Positions 44,322 through 54,280 of a stretch of DNA of 64,000 nucleotides are shown one piece after another. Positions within the stretch are counted from its first letter, which is position 1. The number at the start of each line of letters is the position of its first letter. This stretch comes from Bacteroides sp. Its GTDB lineage: Bacteria; Bacteroidota; Bacteroidia; Bacteroidales; Muribaculaceae. A model generated the notes under the pieces. The model saw only the letters and a program-made list of their open reading frames with translations. It made no database searches and had not been told where the DNA came from. Both the position numbers and the translations under genes were made by a program. Location of the stretch: contig JAAVCX010000008.1 of assembly GCA_014802105.1 (NCBI GenBank), forward strand, positions 6,343 to 70,342, written 5' to 3'.

Positions 44322-46340
44322 ATGGCACAATATAAATATCTGCAACTGGCGCTCAGAGGCGAGAAACAGGGCCTCACACAGACCCTATACAGCTATCAGC
44401 CCGAGGGCACCGATATAGATCCCGCCTGGGCCACCACGATGGTGGAGCCGGGAGCCGCGATCAAGCGTTTTCTCAACGCCGACGAGTGTTATGTGCTCCA
44501 GCGCTCGCCCAAAGGCTATTATATCTCACTGATAGCGCGCGACAGCGAGCGAGGTGTCTATATGATCTCTATGCTTGTCGACGACGGATGTGCCCTGACC
44601 GGGCGCACGGTGCTATCGATCTTCTCGGCTCTGCGCAAGGCCTGGATACAGGAGGGTAATCTCACCGACGAGGCTACTGAGACAGCTCTGCTCGAAGCCG
44701 GAGTGCCTCTCGAGCCGGTGTGTCTCGAGGCCTGGACTTACGTGGCTCCCGAGTCGTCGGTCACTCTCGAGGAAGCTGCTTACCGCACATATATCTCGGT
44801 TCAGGAACTTGAGTCGATCTTCTCGTTTCCCGGACAACCCGACTACGAGTCCTACCGCTGCGTGCTCGTGGTCTCGGCCACCACGTCCCTGCGTCCCGGA
44901 GTCAAAATGCCTCGCATCACGGTGCCTATACGCAAGCAATATGACGTGATATGTCCCGAGGGGGTCACTGCCTCGACCACGCTCCTCTATGACGGCGAGC
45001 GTCTCACCCTCACCTACACCAAGGAGGGATTTGATTCACACACAGAGTCGTTCATAGCCGGAAATCCCTCGGCCTATGCCAAGTATGACGGCTCGACAAT
45101 CAGGATACGCACCTCGGTGCAGACCGGTATGCGCTTCGTGCGCCGGGTGCCGGTAAAGGTCACCTCGTCAAAGGGGGGAGCCCTCAACGGCTATACCATC
45201 TCGGTCAACGGCAGCAGTGTCAGCACCGCCGAGCCTTATATCGAGTTTACCGAGAAGGATCTCGAGCCGGGCACCGATGTAGAGATACAGGTGGCCAGCA
45301 ACAACTATTCGCCTCTGAGGCTGAAATATCCCGCCGAGGAGATGCTCACCATGGAGGAGCTCCCCCTGGAACTTCAGCCCGTGGAGCAGACCGTCACGCT
45401 GAGACTTGATTTCGGCGAGGGCCGGGTGCTCGAGCAGGTAATCACTATCGAAAAGAATACACCTGAGTATAACCGCCTTCACTCGGGCAACTTCCACGGT
45501 TTCAGAGCCAACCGCCAGGTCAACGACGATCACACCGAGGTCTACAACGTCGATGTGCGCCTCTCGTGTCTCCCCGAGGCTCCCAATTTCGCGGCAGCCC
45601 GTGGCGAGGGGAGCGACAGCCGCATGAAGGCTCCGCGTTTTGTCAACATCTCTGACGACACCGCCGATGACGCCGCCGAGCGCCCGGTCTTCGATCCTAC
45701 TCTCCCGGGCAAGGAGATGGCAGGCGACGAGGAGGCCGGCGACACTGACGATGAGGCAACCGCCGGGAGCACCTATCGTGATTACGGAGCCTCCCGCCAG
45801 AGTTCGACCCGTCGCCGCAAGATGATGATCTGGAGTGTCGTGGCAGTAGTAGTGCTCACCGGCATAGTGCTCGCGGCTCTCTTTATCCCCCGAGGAGAGG
45901 CTCTCGATGCCACTCCGGCCGCTGTCACCGAGATGACATCGGAGGGGGACGGCTCACCTGCCTCAGCCCCTGTGGCACCCATGACACCCGAGGAGCAGGC
46001 CGATGCCGACTATCTCAACGGCTCCCCTGCCTGGGATCTCTCCAAGCTCGCCAGCCCTATGGGACTCGGCCTGGCCGAAGCTATGCGCAACGGCGACCTC
46101 GAGGCTTTGGCCAACAACGATTATTTCACCGTCAACGGCCGCTGCACCAACTCCAAGGCCCTTCAGATGGTTGATCTGGCCTGGAGAGCTATCGGTTCGC
46201 CCAACGAGAACAGCAACCGTGCCCGTCTGCGCAAAGGTTCGTCGATCGAGGGGAGCATCTCGCTCTACGATCTGGTCAACTCCATGGCCAAGGTGCGCCC
46301 GGCCGAGCATGCCAACGAGCGTCCCCGTCCACGCCGCTGA
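44322..46340 (+). CDS. Large single-pass membrane protein of unknown function
   Basis: The product (672 residues, start chosen downstream of the TAACTTTG element) begins MAQYKYLQLALRGEKQGLTQTLYSY. Residues 1-180 form a mixed domain; 200-400 look beta-rich with repeated carboxypeptidase-regulatory-like strands (TLLYDGERLTLTYTKEGF; YTISVNGSSV). A disordered acidic linker (425-495) leads to a basic RRRKMM and one membrane helix (about 503-526), and the C-terminal 145 residues lie across the membrane. The large N-terminal part would be cytoplasmic. I do not recognise a family. sufE follows 68 bases later. Confidence 0.8.
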   Translation: MAQYKYLQLALRGEKQGLTQTLYSYQPEGTDIDPAWATTMVEPGAAIKRFLNADECYVLQRSPKGYYISLIARDSERGVYMISMLVDDGCALTGRTVLSIFSALRKAWIQEGNLTDEATETALLEAGVPLEPVCLEAWTYVAPESSVTLEEAAYRTYISVQELESIFSFPGQPDYESYRCVLVVSATTSLRPGVKMPRITVPIRKQYDVICPEGVTASTTLLYDGERLTLTYTKEGFDSHTESFIAGNPSAYAKYDGSTIRIRTSVQTGMRFVRRVPVKVTSSKGGALNGYTISVNGSSVSTAEPYIEFTEKDLEPGTDVEIQVASNNYSPLRLKYPAEEMLTMEELPLELQPVEQTVTLRLDFGEGRVLEQVITIEKNTPEYNRLHSGNFHGFRANRQVNDDHTEVYNVDVRLSCLPEAPNFAAARGEGSDSRMKAPRFVNISDDTADDAAERPVFDPTLPGKEMAGDEEAGDTDDEATAGSTYRDYGASRQSSTRRRKMMIWSVVAVVVLTGIVLAALFIPRGEALDATPAAVTEMTSEGDGSPASAPVAPMTPEEQADADYLNGSPAWDLSKLASPMGLGLAEAMRNGDLEALANNDYFTVNGRCTNSKALQMVDLAWRAIGSPNENSNRARLRKGSSIEGSISLYDLVNSMAKVRPAEHANERPRPRR

Positions 46341-46408
46341 TGCCGACTATATCTCTATCACCCTCCTCTCTTCCCTCTCAAATCTGCTTAAATACACTGT
46401 AACTGACT

Positions 46409-46843
46409 ATGACAATCGACCGCATACAGGAAGAAATCACTGACGAATTTTCGCTCGTAGACGACTGGATGGACCGCTATGGCATGATCATCGATCTGGG
46501 CAATCAGCTCCCGCCAATAGAGGAGAAATATCGCAATCCCGATCATCTCATAGAGGGGTGTCAGAGCAGGGTGTGGATCAATGCCGAGCTTACCCCCGAG
46601 GGTAAGGTACACTATACCGCCGACTCCGACGCCATTATCGTCAAGGGCATCATCTCGCTGCTGGTGAAGGTGCTCGACAATCAGACTCCCGACGACATCA
46701 TCAATGCCGATCTCCATTTCATCAACGACATAGGCCTCAGCGAGCACCTTTCGCCCACACGCAGCAACGGCCTTCTGGCCATGCTCAAACAGATGAAGCT
46801 CTATGCCGTGGCTTTCAAGGCCCGGCAGGAGGCCGCAAAGTGA
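46409..46843 (+). CDS. sufE: Cysteine desulfuration protein SufE
   Basis: SufE accepts persulfide sulfur from a cysteine desulfurase and passes it to the iron-sulfur scaffold. The 144-residue protein has the active cysteine in LIEGCQSRVWI and the family ending NGLLAMLKQMKLYA. No other suf gene is next to it. Its place between a membrane protein and a helicase does not suggest an operon role. Confidence 0.95.
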   Translation: MTIDRIQEEITDEFSLVDDWMDRYGMIIDLGNQLPPIEEKYRNPDHLIEGCQSRVWINAELTPEGKVHYTADSDAIIVKGIISLLVKVLDNQTPDDIINADLHFINDIGLSEHLSPTRSNGLLAMLKQMKLYAVAFKARQEAAK

Positions 46844-46903
46844 TAAGGGGGATCGATTACTCCCGGGTATCATCTCACACTGTAAACTCTCAGGCCGATC
46901 CTT

Positions 46904-49729
46904 ATGATGGATAGCTCGTTTCTCGCAGGTCTCTCGCAAAGTCTCCGACGCCAGTCGTGGATACCGGAGGCGGAAACCTTTCCGTCAGAAATCTATTTTC
47001 AGATCTTCCGCGGCCCCGACGGCTTGGCGCGTCTGCGCGTTGTCGACGGGTCGATGTCACCTGTGGCCAAGCTTCCCGACTATCACAATTACGGTGGAGC
47101 CACGTCCCAGCTGCTCAGGGCTATGGCTCAGGTGGAGGCCGAGTCGAGATTTGAGATAAGATGGGGGGAGGAGGAGACCGAGGGGATCGCTCTCGACAAG
47201 CATCAGTCGCTCATCTATCAGCTCGTGAGATGTGACAATATCGTCGAGGGCGATAGATGTGTCAGAGTGAGCGTCAGCGACTCCCAGGCGGTGCTCACCC
47301 TCAATCTCGAGCATCGCGACGAGGTCTGCGAGGCCTCCTGGAGTCTGGATGTCCCTCTTCCCGAGGGGGGATATGACCGTCATGTCCGTGGATGGTATAT
47401 GCTCACCGATAGTTTTGCCGTCTCCTCGGGGGTGATCTATCCTCTCGAGCCCGTGGGCGACAACTTCAGCCGGCTCAAATTTTTTGAGTCTAAATTTCCC
47501 GTTTCGATGGCCGAGGGGTATCTCTCGGTGGCTTACAGCTATCTCGAGGCCTTTGCGCTCTCGTATGAGGATCGCAAGGTGGTGGTCAATCCCGAGCCGG
47601 TGGTCATGCAGCCGGCGCTTGTGTTTGAGCGCGTGGACGCCGACCTGACGCTCTATCTGCGTGTCACTTCAGCCCTGCGAGGGTTTGACGAGATGTTTGT
47701 CAGACAGTTTGATCTGAGCCACGTGGTCTCGCTGGCAGCCGAGGGGACTGTGGCTGTGCGCCGCGTCAACCGCCGCGACCACGTCAGGGATCTCGAGGCC
47801 GTGCGCGAGCTGTTGATATATCATGCCCCTACGCGCCGTCAGGGCCGGGAGGTCTATCTCGACGGCGACACCTTTGTCATTCCGGCCGTTGTGGCCTCGT
47901 CGTTTCTGCTGGGGGCATTGCCTAAGCTGGTCAATGATTATGTGCTGCTTGGCACTGACCGGCTCAAGGGCTACCGGGTGGCTGCCGTCAGGCCTAAACT
48001 CAATTTCAAGCTTTCATCGGGCATAGATTTTCTCGAGGGAGACTTCACGGTGCAGCTTGGCGACGATAAGGTCAATCTCGGTAAACTCATAGAGCAATAT
48101 CGCCGAGACAAATATATCACTCTCAAGGATGGTACCCGAGCGGTGCTCGACGAGGCTTATATGCGTCGGCTCGAGCGGCTCTTCGGCGACAAACGCTCGG
48201 CCGGCAAGAAGGTAAGATTCAACTATTTTGACCTGGCCGAAATCGAGGAGTTGACCTCAGAGAAGCTCGAGACGCCTCTCATAGCCCGTCAGAGGGAGCT
48301 CTATGAGGGATTTAACGGGCTCTCCACCCGGCCCCTCCCGCCGCCGGCGGTCAATGCCACCCTGCGCAAGTATCAGCAGGAGGGAGTGAAGTGGATGAAA
48401 TATCTCTATGACAATAATCTCGGGGGTTGTCTGGCCGACGACATGGGTCTTGGCAAGACTCTCCAGACTATATCGGTGCTCTCGGATATTTATCCGGCCG
48501 AGGAGGTTCCGACCCTGATAGTGATGCCCCGCAGTCTGCTCTTCAACTGGCAGAAGGAGATAGCCCGTTTCTGTCCGTCGCTCACTACATATATCTATTA
48601 TCAGGGCTCGCGCAACCTTGAGGAGGCCATGAAGCATAATGTCATACTCACCACCTACGCCATGGTGAGAAACGACATCGAGAAATTTGCGGCGGTTGAG
48701 TTTCATTATATCATACTCGACGAGAGCCAGAACATCAAGAATGTCACGGCTCAGGTGACCCGGGCGGCCTATATGCTCAAGGGGCGTCACCGGCTGGCTC
48801 TGAGCGGCACCCCTGTCGAGAACAATCTCTCGGAGCTCTATTCGCTCTTCCGTTTCCTCAATCCGGGCATGTTGGGCGATCCCGAGGAGTTCAACCGGCG
48901 TTATGCCAATCCTATACAGCGCGAGGAGGATCGCGAGGCACTGGCTTCGCTGCGTCGCCGCATCTATCCCTTCATGTTGCGCCGCCTCAAGAAGGATGTG
49001 CTCACCGAGCTGCCCGACCGCACCGACAAACGCCTGTTCATAGACATGGATCGCGCTCAGGCCGAATATTACGAACAGCGCCGCCGCTTTTATGTCGAGA
49101 AAATCAAGGGATCTATCGAGAGCGAGGGCGTGGCCAAGTCTCAGTTTCTGATGCTCCAGGCGCTCACAGAGTTGCGCCGCATCGCCTCGGTGCCCGAGAG
49201 TCTCACCGAGGGTGAGATCACCTCGGCCAAACTCGAGGTTCTGATAGAGTCTCTGACCGATGCCGTCTCGTCGGGTCATAAATGTGTGGTGTTTTTCAAC
49301 TATGTGGCCGGACTGGAACTTGCCGCCGAGCAGCTCTCGCGCCTTGGAGTCGGCTACGAGACTATGACCGGGGCGACCGCTGACCGCCGACGGGTGGTGG
49401 AGCGTTTTGACCGCGATCCCTCGTGTATGGTGTTGCTGATGACACTCAAGACCGGCGGAGTGGGCCTCAATCTCACGGTGGCCGACACGGTGTTTATCTT
49501 CGAGCCCTGGTGGAACAAGGCCGCCGAGGAGCAGGCTATCACCCGACTCCACCGTTTCGGCCAGAAGGCCAAGGTGTTGAGCTACTCGCTGATCACCCGG
49601 TCGACTATCGAGGAAAAGATTTTGGAGCTTCAAGAGAAGAAGAAGGCTCTCTATGAACAGCTCATCAGTGCCGACGGCTCCTCGTCAAAACAGCTCTCGG
49701 CCGAGGATATAGATTTCCTGTTAAAATAG
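46904..49729 (+). CDS. SNF2-family DEAD/H-like helicase
   Basis: A 941-residue RapA/SNF2-type ATPase. An N-terminal region of about 480 residues has no recognised domain. The helicase core has Walker A (LADDMGLGKTLQTI, near 510), motif II LDESQNIKN (near 605), LSGTPVENNLSELYSLF, and the C-terminal lobe with LMTLKTGGVGLNLTVAD and EQAITRLHRFGQ. DESQ replaces the common DEAH. It probably remodels or translocates on double-stranded DNA. The next gene begins 8 bases after its stop, and the two look like a functional pair. Confidence 0.92.
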   Translation: MMDSSFLAGLSQSLRRQSWIPEAETFPSEIYFQIFRGPDGLARLRVVDGSMSPVAKLPDYHNYGGATSQLLRAMAQVEAESRFEIRWGEEETEGIALDKHQSLIYQLVRCDNIVEGDRCVRVSVSDSQAVLTLNLEHRDEVCEASWSLDVPLPEGGYDRHVRGWYMLTDSFAVSSGVIYPLEPVGDNFSRLKFFESKFPVSMAEGYLSVAYSYLEAFALSYEDRKVVVNPEPVVMQPALVFERVDADLTLYLRVTSALRGFDEMFVRQFDLSHVVSLAAEGTVAVRRVNRRDHVRDLEAVRELLIYHAPTRRQGREVYLDGDTFVIPAVVASSFLLGALPKLVNDYVLLGTDRLKGYRVAAVRPKLNFKLSSGIDFLEGDFTVQLGDDKVNLGKLIEQYRRDKYITLKDGTRAVLDEAYMRRLERLFGDKRSAGKKVRFNYFDLAEIEELTSEKLETPLIARQRELYEGFNGLSTRPLPPPAVNATLRKYQQEGVKWMKYLYDNNLGGCLADDMGLGKTLQTISVLSDIYPAEEVPTLIVMPRSLLFNWQKEIARFCPSLTTYIYYQGSRNLEEAMKHNVILTTYAMVRNDIEKFAAVEFHYIILDESQNIKNVTAQVTRAAYMLKGRHRLALSGTPVENNLSELYSLFRFLNPGMLGDPEEFNRRYANPIQREEDREALASLRRRIYPFMLRRLKKDVLTELPDRTDKRLFIDMDRAQAEYYEQRRRFYVEKIKGSIESEGVAKSQFLMLQALTELRRIASVPESLTEGEITSAKLEVLIESLTDAVSSGHKCVVFFNYVAGLELAAEQLSRLGVGYETMTGATADRRRVVERFDRDPSCMVLLMTLKTGGVGLNLTVADTVFIFEPWWNKAAEEQAITRLHRFGQKAKVLSYSLITRSTIEEKILELQEKKKALYEQLISADGSSSKQLSAEDIDFLLK

Positions 49730-49737
49730 CGTGAACG

Positions 49738-51492
49738 ATGAAGGTAGATTTTGAAGTAAGTTCGGCCTCGGCTCTGGAGAAGTGGATCTTCACGCTCAAC
49801 GATGCCTATAATAAGGACAATATTGTAAGGATCGTCAATTCGCTGCCCTTCTGGGGTGAGGGAGACGAGGTGAACGTGGGGCGCAGTTCGCTCACACGTG
49901 AGTTTCGTCTTGTGACTCAGAAAAAAACGGCGGCCACCAAGGCCGACTGGCTGTCGGTGCTGGCCAAGATGTTCACTACCGAGCACAACCGCCGTGTGCT
50001 CTGGGAGCATCTGTCCGACGATGTGAGACGGCTCATGGAGTATCTCAACACCTATGTATTTATATCGGGTTATGGGATCAGGACTCTGCTGGATATATCG
50101 CCCGAGGCGTTGCCTCCTATATGGTGGTTGTCGGTGCTCAGCGCGTATAGCCCCAAGCCTTACTATTATATGCCGGTGTCGGTGATCGGTTCGTTTCCGT
50201 CAATGACTCCTCCACCCGTGAGCGATTATCTGGTCGAAGATCTCGATGAGGCTGGATTGCTGACAGCCGATCCGGAGCATGAGATGATCACGTCCATGTC
50301 GGTGTTGCAGAGCCTCTACGACAGCGACATGCTGGAACGAGGCAAGAGTCGTGTGTCGGTTTCTTATATAAATAAGGTGGCCAAGATGCTCCGGCCGATG
50401 GAGTTTTATAAGGACTCCGATGATAAGACTGTGCGCTCCTGGCGCACTCTGCTTCTGGTCAACGCTTATGTCAAGATGCGCGACAGCCAGCCGCGGCAGA
50501 GTGTGATGGGGCCTGTCGATGCCTTGAAACAGATTTTTCAGGGTATAGCGCTCTCGTCCATACCACAGTGTGGCTACCTTGCCAAGATACTTTTCAGCAA
50601 GCTTAATTCCGCCCTGACCTGGGATATGAGCTTGTCTCACCTTTTCAAGACGGTGATCTCTATTCTCAAGACTCATGCCTCCGACGGCTCCCGTTGGTTG
50701 CTCACCGACGGGCTGATGGCCGAGATCGACCGGGCTCCCGGGGGTAAGGCTGACCGCTTGTTTTTTGTGCCTGAGAGTGTCAACCGCTACTCCTGTCATA
50801 ATAATTTCTCTCAGGAGCGGCTTCAGCCCGACAATCTGACTGATCAGGCAGGAAAGCCTATGATAGACACGCTGCTGTCGCTATTGTGTTCGCTGGGCTT
50901 CCTGGTGCTGAAGTATCGTGATGAAGATCCGGTTGGTGAGACGTCGCCTATGCCTTTCATAACAGCCATGCGGCTCACGTCGCTCGGCCGCTATGTGATG
51001 GGGCTCGACGAGAGCTATCAGGCCCGGCCGGGGGAGATCGTTCAATATTTCGAGCTTGATGCCGAGCGCCTGATCATCAGGGCTCTGGGAGATGACAATC
51101 CCTACGAGGGGTTGCTCAAGGAGTTTGCCAACCCTATCGGCGCGCGCCGATATGTGGTGACTCCCGAGACTTTCCTGAGCCGGTGCAGGAGCGTGAGCGA
51201 TGTCAACTCCCGGCTGGAACTGTTCAGGCAGACTGTCGCGGTCAAGCTTCCGCCAAACTGGGAGGAGTTTCTCCAACGAATGTCGAGAGCCCACAGGAGC
51301 ATCAGAGAGGTGGGTGGTTACTCGGTGTATAAGATCGATCAGTCGGAGAGCGCTCTTGTCGAGGCACTCACCTCCGACAGCGAGTTGCGCCGGCTGGTGA
51401 TCAGGGCCGAGGGTTATCGCATACTTGTGGCGAGTGACGACAAGGAGGCGTTTGAGAAGCGTCTGTTGCGTTACGGCTATCTGATTTCGTGA
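49738..51492 (+). CDS. Unknown protein paired with the SNF2 helicase
   Basis: A 584-residue soluble protein without signal peptide. It starts 8 bases after the helicase, so the two are surely co-transcribed. The middle (SQPRQSVMGPVDALKQ and nearby) is helical. The C-terminal 60 residues (SELRRLVIRAEGYRILVASDDKEAFEKRLLRYGYLI) recall the small DNA-distortion or XPB-N-like domain found beside helicases, but this is a weak impression. The whole could be a helicase regulatory subunit. It has no recognised catalytic motif. Confidence 0.75.
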   Translation: MKVDFEVSSASALEKWIFTLNDAYNKDNIVRIVNSLPFWGEGDEVNVGRSSLTREFRLVTQKKTAATKADWLSVLAKMFTTEHNRRVLWEHLSDDVRRLMEYLNTYVFISGYGIRTLLDISPEALPPIWWLSVLSAYSPKPYYYMPVSVIGSFPSMTPPPVSDYLVEDLDEAGLLTADPEHEMITSMSVLQSLYDSDMLERGKSRVSVSYINKVAKMLRPMEFYKDSDDKTVRSWRTLLLVNAYVKMRDSQPRQSVMGPVDALKQIFQGIALSSIPQCGYLAKILFSKLNSALTWDMSLSHLFKTVISILKTHASDGSRWLLTDGLMAEIDRAPGGKADRLFFVPESVNRYSCHNNFSQERLQPDNLTDQAGKPMIDTLLSLLCSLGFLVLKYRDEDPVGETSPMPFITAMRLTSLGRYVMGLDESYQARPGEIVQYFELDAERLIIRALGDDNPYEGLLKEFANPIGARRYVVTPETFLSRCRSVSDVNSRLELFRQTVAVKLPPNWEEFLQRMSRAHRSIREVGGYSVYKIDQSESALVEALTSDSELRRLVIRAEGYRILVASDDKEAFEKRLLRYGYLIS

Positions 51493-51496
51493 AAAT

Positions 51497-51578
51497 AAGT
51501 AACTCTTAAAAATTAAACGTCAATATGTTTTCCCATTAGTAACTCGTGATAGTATAAATTAATTTTCAAGAGTTACTT
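51497..51578. promoter_or_regulatory. 20-bp inverted repeat in the panB leader
   Basis: The arm at 51497-51516 (aagtaactcttaaaaattaa) is mirrored at 51559-51578 with one mismatch, across a 42-base gap. AGTAACTC occurs a third time at 51538. The repeat lies 24 bases before panB. It may be an operator, a leader hairpin or a weak terminator for the preceding gene (no T-run is present). Confidence 0.55.
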
Positions 51579-51602
51579 ACTAAATTTAAAATACCATATC
51601 AA

Positions 51603-52424
51603 ATGTCAACTTACACTCCACAGGACAACCGCAAGGTGACTACACGCCGCCTGGCCGAAATGAAGGCAGCCGGCGAGAAGATTGCAATGCTTACAGCCTA
51701 TGACTATTCCATGGCCCGTCTCATCGACGAGGCCGGTATGGACGTAATTCTTGTCGGCGACTCGGCCGCTAATGTGATGGTCGGCTATCAGACCACTCTT
51801 CCGATGACGCTCGATAATATGATCTATCATGCCAAGTGTGTGACCAACGGTGTGAAGCGCGCTCTGGTGGTTTGTGACATGCCTTTCGGTACCTATCAGG
51901 GTAATTCGCTGGAGGCTCTGGCGTCGGCCGTGCGCATCATGAAGGAGAGCAATGCCGAGGCTGTCAAGATCGAGGGGGGCGAGGAGATTATCGATAGTGT
52001 GAGGCGTATCCTCTCGGCCGGTATTCCCGTGATGGGTCATCTGGGACTGACTCCTCAGTCGATCAACAAATTCGGCACTTACAATGTGCGCGCCAAGGAG
52101 GCTGCTGAGGCTGCCAAGCTCAAGAGCGATGCCAGGCTGCTTGAGGAGGCCGGCTGTTTTGCGATAGTGCTCGAGAAAGTGCCTGCCACGCTTGCCGCCG
52201 AGGTAGCCGCCGAGCTTACTATCCCTGTGATCGGTATCGGTGCCGGGGGTGGTTGTGACGGTCAGGTGCTGGTGATGCACGATATGCTCGGTATCAACAG
52301 CAATTTCAAGCCCAAGTTCCTGCGTCGCTATGCCGAGCTCGGCGAAGCTATCGAGAATGCCGTGGGTAATTATATCAACGATGTGAAGAGCAGCGATTTC
52401 CCCAACGAGAACGAGCAGTATTGA
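51603..52424 (+). CDS. panB: 3-methyl-2-oxobutanoate hydroxymethyltransferase
   Basis: PanB makes ketopantoate from ketoisovalerate and methylene-tetrahydrofolate, the first committed step toward pantothenate and CoA. The 273-residue TIM-barrel enzyme has [50 protein letters not shown] and [18 protein letters not shown]. All family landmarks are present. It is a single-gene unit between the inverted repeat and a bidirectional terminator. Confidence 0.97.
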   Translation: MSTYTPQDNRKVTTRRLAEMKAAGEKIAMLTAYDYSMARLIDEAGMDVILVGDSAANVMVGYQTTLPMTLDNMIYHAKCVTNGVKRALVVCDMPFGTYQGNSLEALASAVRIMKESNAEAVKIEGGEEIIDSVRRILSAGIPVMGHLGLTPQSINKFGTYNVRAKEAAEAAKLKSDARLLEEAGCFAIVLEKVPATLAAEVAAELTIPVIGIGAGGGCDGQVLVMHDMLGINSNFKPKFLRRYAELGEAIENAVGNYINDVKSSDFPNENEQY

Positions 52425-52462
52425 CAATTCTGTTCCCTTTCTCAGGGAATAGGTAGATACAA

Positions 52463-52510
52463 AATAAGACCGGGGACAAGGCGTGAGCCGAGTCCTCGGT
52501 CTTATTTTTT
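52463..52510. terminator. Bidirectional terminator between panB and recA
   Basis: Stem 52463-52477 with 52492-52506 (15 bp, one mismatch), followed by TTTTTT on the plus strand and preceded by AAAA, which gives a T-run on the minus strand. It serves the convergent panB and recA. Confidence 0.85.
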
Positions 52511-52525
52511 GTGAAAGCCTCGATG

Positions 52526-53731
52526 TCAGATGTCTTCCTCGATCGAGAAATCGTCGGGGAGATCCTCGTCGGGGAGTTCATCCTCGATAGATGAGATGTC
52601 GTCGTCGGTAGGCTCGTCGGGATCGGCGCCCTTGCCGCTCTTCTTGCTGCCTTTCTTGCCTTTCTTGTCCTTGAGAGGTTTGCCTCCCTGCTCCTTGAGG
52701 GCGGCCATGATCTTCTCTTCGAGCTCGGCCGCGAGTTCGGGATTATCGGCTATGACGCGCTTGGCCAGGTCGCGGCCCTGAGCGAGCTTTGAGTCGTTGT
52801 AGCTGAACCAGGAGCCGCTTTTCTTGATGATCTCGAGATCGACACCCAGGTCAAGGATCTCGCCCGAGCGGGAGATGCCTTCGCCAAACATGATGTCAAA
52901 CTCGGCGCGGCGGAATGGAGGAGCCACCTTGTTTTTCACGACCTTGACTTTGGTGAGACGACCCAATATCTCGTCGCCGTCTTTGATGGGGGTGGAGGGG
53001 CGTATGTCGACACGCACCGAAGCGTAGAATTTCAGGGCGTTGCCGCCGGTAGTGGTTTCAGACGGGCCAAACATCACGCCTATCTTCTCGCGGAGCTGAT
53101 TGATGAAGATACAGCAGGTATTGGTGCGGGAGATGGTGCCGGTGAGTTTACGCATGGCCTGTGACATGAGTCGGGCCTGAACGCCTACGTTCTTGTCGCC
53201 CATGTCGCCGTCGATCTCGCTCTTGGGAGTGAGGGCCGCTACCGAGTCGACTACCAGGATGTCGATGGCCGAGGAGCGTATGAGTTGCTCGGCTATCTCG
53301 AGGGCCTGCTCGCCGTTGTCGGGCTGGGAGATGAGCAGGTTGTTGACATCCACGCCGAGTTTCTCGGCATAGAAGCGGTCAAAGGCGTGCTCGGCGTCGA
53401 TGATGGCGGCGATGCCTCCGGCCTTCTGGGCTTCGGCGATGGCGTGGATGGCGAGCGTGGTCTTACCCGACGACTCGGGCCCGTAGATCTCGATGATGCG
53501 TCCGCGGGGGAAGCCTCCCACGCCGAGGGCATAGTTGAGGCCGATGGAGCCGGTGGGGATGACGTCGACATCGATGATCTGCTCGTCGCCGAGCTTCATG
53601 ATGGCTCCGCGGCCAAAGCTTTTCTCGATATTACCCATAGCCTGGGCGAGCGCGTTGAGTTTGGCTTTGGCGGGGTCTATATCCTTGTCTTTGTCTTTAG
53701 CGAGAGACTTGCTGGTTTCTTTTTTTGCCAT
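52526..53731 (-). CDS. recA: Recombinase RecA
   Basis: RecA forms filaments on single-stranded DNA for recombination and SOS signalling. The Walker A motif [39 protein letters not shown] and the loop [10 protein letters not shown][14 protein letters not shown] region (with [21 protein letters not shown]) are all present. The C-terminus has a lysine-rich and then strongly acidic tail ([20 protein letters not shown]). The length of 401 residues includes this tail. A TACCTTTG element lies upstream. Confidence 0.98.
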   Translation of the reverse strand: MAKKETSKSLAKDKDKDIDPAKAKLNALAQAMGNIEKSFGRGAIMKLGDEQIIDVDVIPTGSIGLNYALGVGGFPRGRIIEIYGPESSGKTTLAIHAIAEAQKAGGIAAIIDAEHAFDRFYAEKLGVDVNNLLISQPDNGEQALEIAEQLIRSSAIDILVVDSVAALTPKSEIDGDMGDKNVGVQARLMSQAMRKLTGTISRTNTCCIFINQLREKIGVMFGPSETTTGGNALKFYASVRVDIRPSTPIKDGDEILGRLTKVKVVKNKVAPPFRRAEFDIMFGEGISRSGEILDLGVDLEIIKKSGSWFSYNDSKLAQGRDLAKRVIADNPELAAELEEKIMAALKEQGGKPLKDKKGKKGSKKSGKGADPDEPTDDDISSIEDELPDEDLPDDFSIEEDI

Positions 53732-53801
53732 TTTATATAGAATTGTTTTAAATGCTGTTATTAAACAACCTCATGTTTTCGGTTGTGTTGATGTCACGAT
53801 G

Positions 53802-53809
53802 CAAAGGTA
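53802..53809 (-). promoter_or_regulatory. Candidate -7 element of recA
   Basis: TACCTTTG on the minus strand, about 70 bases before the recA ATG; exact TAnnTTTG. No LexA-like box was recognised nearby. Confidence 0.5.
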
Positions 53810-54128
53810 ACGCCTGTGTCGGGCAATAATTGTGCCCACTGTGGATAATAAGAGTTAATCGCGGGCGGTACCTTCACCTTAATCACAAAGTTACTAAATA
53901 ATTCCGAGGCTCCATAAGTCTGTCGGAAAAATTTTTTCAGGTTTGAGTGAACCAAACTGTTGCTTCAAGCATTGTAATAGTACATAGCAAATTACTTTTT
54001 CCATTGCAAGAAATGTGATAATGATTGGTTTATTATCTAAGCGGGAAGATGATGTGATATCATTTTCCCGTTTGGTTGTATATACCCCCGGCTCTTTCAG
54101 GTGTCGGGGGTATGTCATTCAGGGGGAT

Positions 54129-54246
54129 AAAAAAATCTCCTGTGATGACCGCCTCGGCCTGACAGGAGAATGAAAAGAGTGGGGAGGATAAATCTAAAAA
54201 TATCCAATCATCAATGTTAAGCTGTAATTTCTATGAGTGATTTCAC
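54129..54246 (-). ncRNA. Candidate small RNA, about 115 nt
   Basis: On the minus strand a full Bacteroidota promoter (TTTG, 19 bases, TAATTTTG) predicts a start near 54245. About 80 bases later a terminator hairpin follows: TCTCCTGT with ACAGGAGA and an 18-base loop, then seven T. The longest ATG-started frame inside is five codons. This makes a discrete non-coding transcript likely. It is downstream of the transporter terminator. No known family was recognised. Confidence 0.5.
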
Positions 54247-54249
54247 TGG

Positions 54250-54280
54250 CAAAATTAACATTAATTCTTTATTCTGCAAA
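54250..54280 (-). promoter_or_regulatory. Promoter of the candidate small RNA
   Basis: TTTG (complement of 54277-54280) and TAATTTTG (complement of 54250-54257) are separated by exactly 19 bases, as in strong Bacteroidota promoters. Confidence 0.6.

Noticed and set aside
46904-51492. SNF2 pair called as a known defence system such as DISARM
   Set aside because: No methyltransferase, DUF1998 or phospholipase-type partner is present, and the composition matches the core genome.
51606-52427. Minus-strand frame of 273 codons exactly opposite panB
   Set aside because: It mirrors panB, which has clear family motifs; the antisense product has no family features and is a shadow of codon use in a GC-rich gene.
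53894-54118. Minus-strand frame of 74 codons in the recA-transporter gap
   Set aside because: It starts within a hairpin, lies beyond a terminator, has no promoter element and no recognisable composition.
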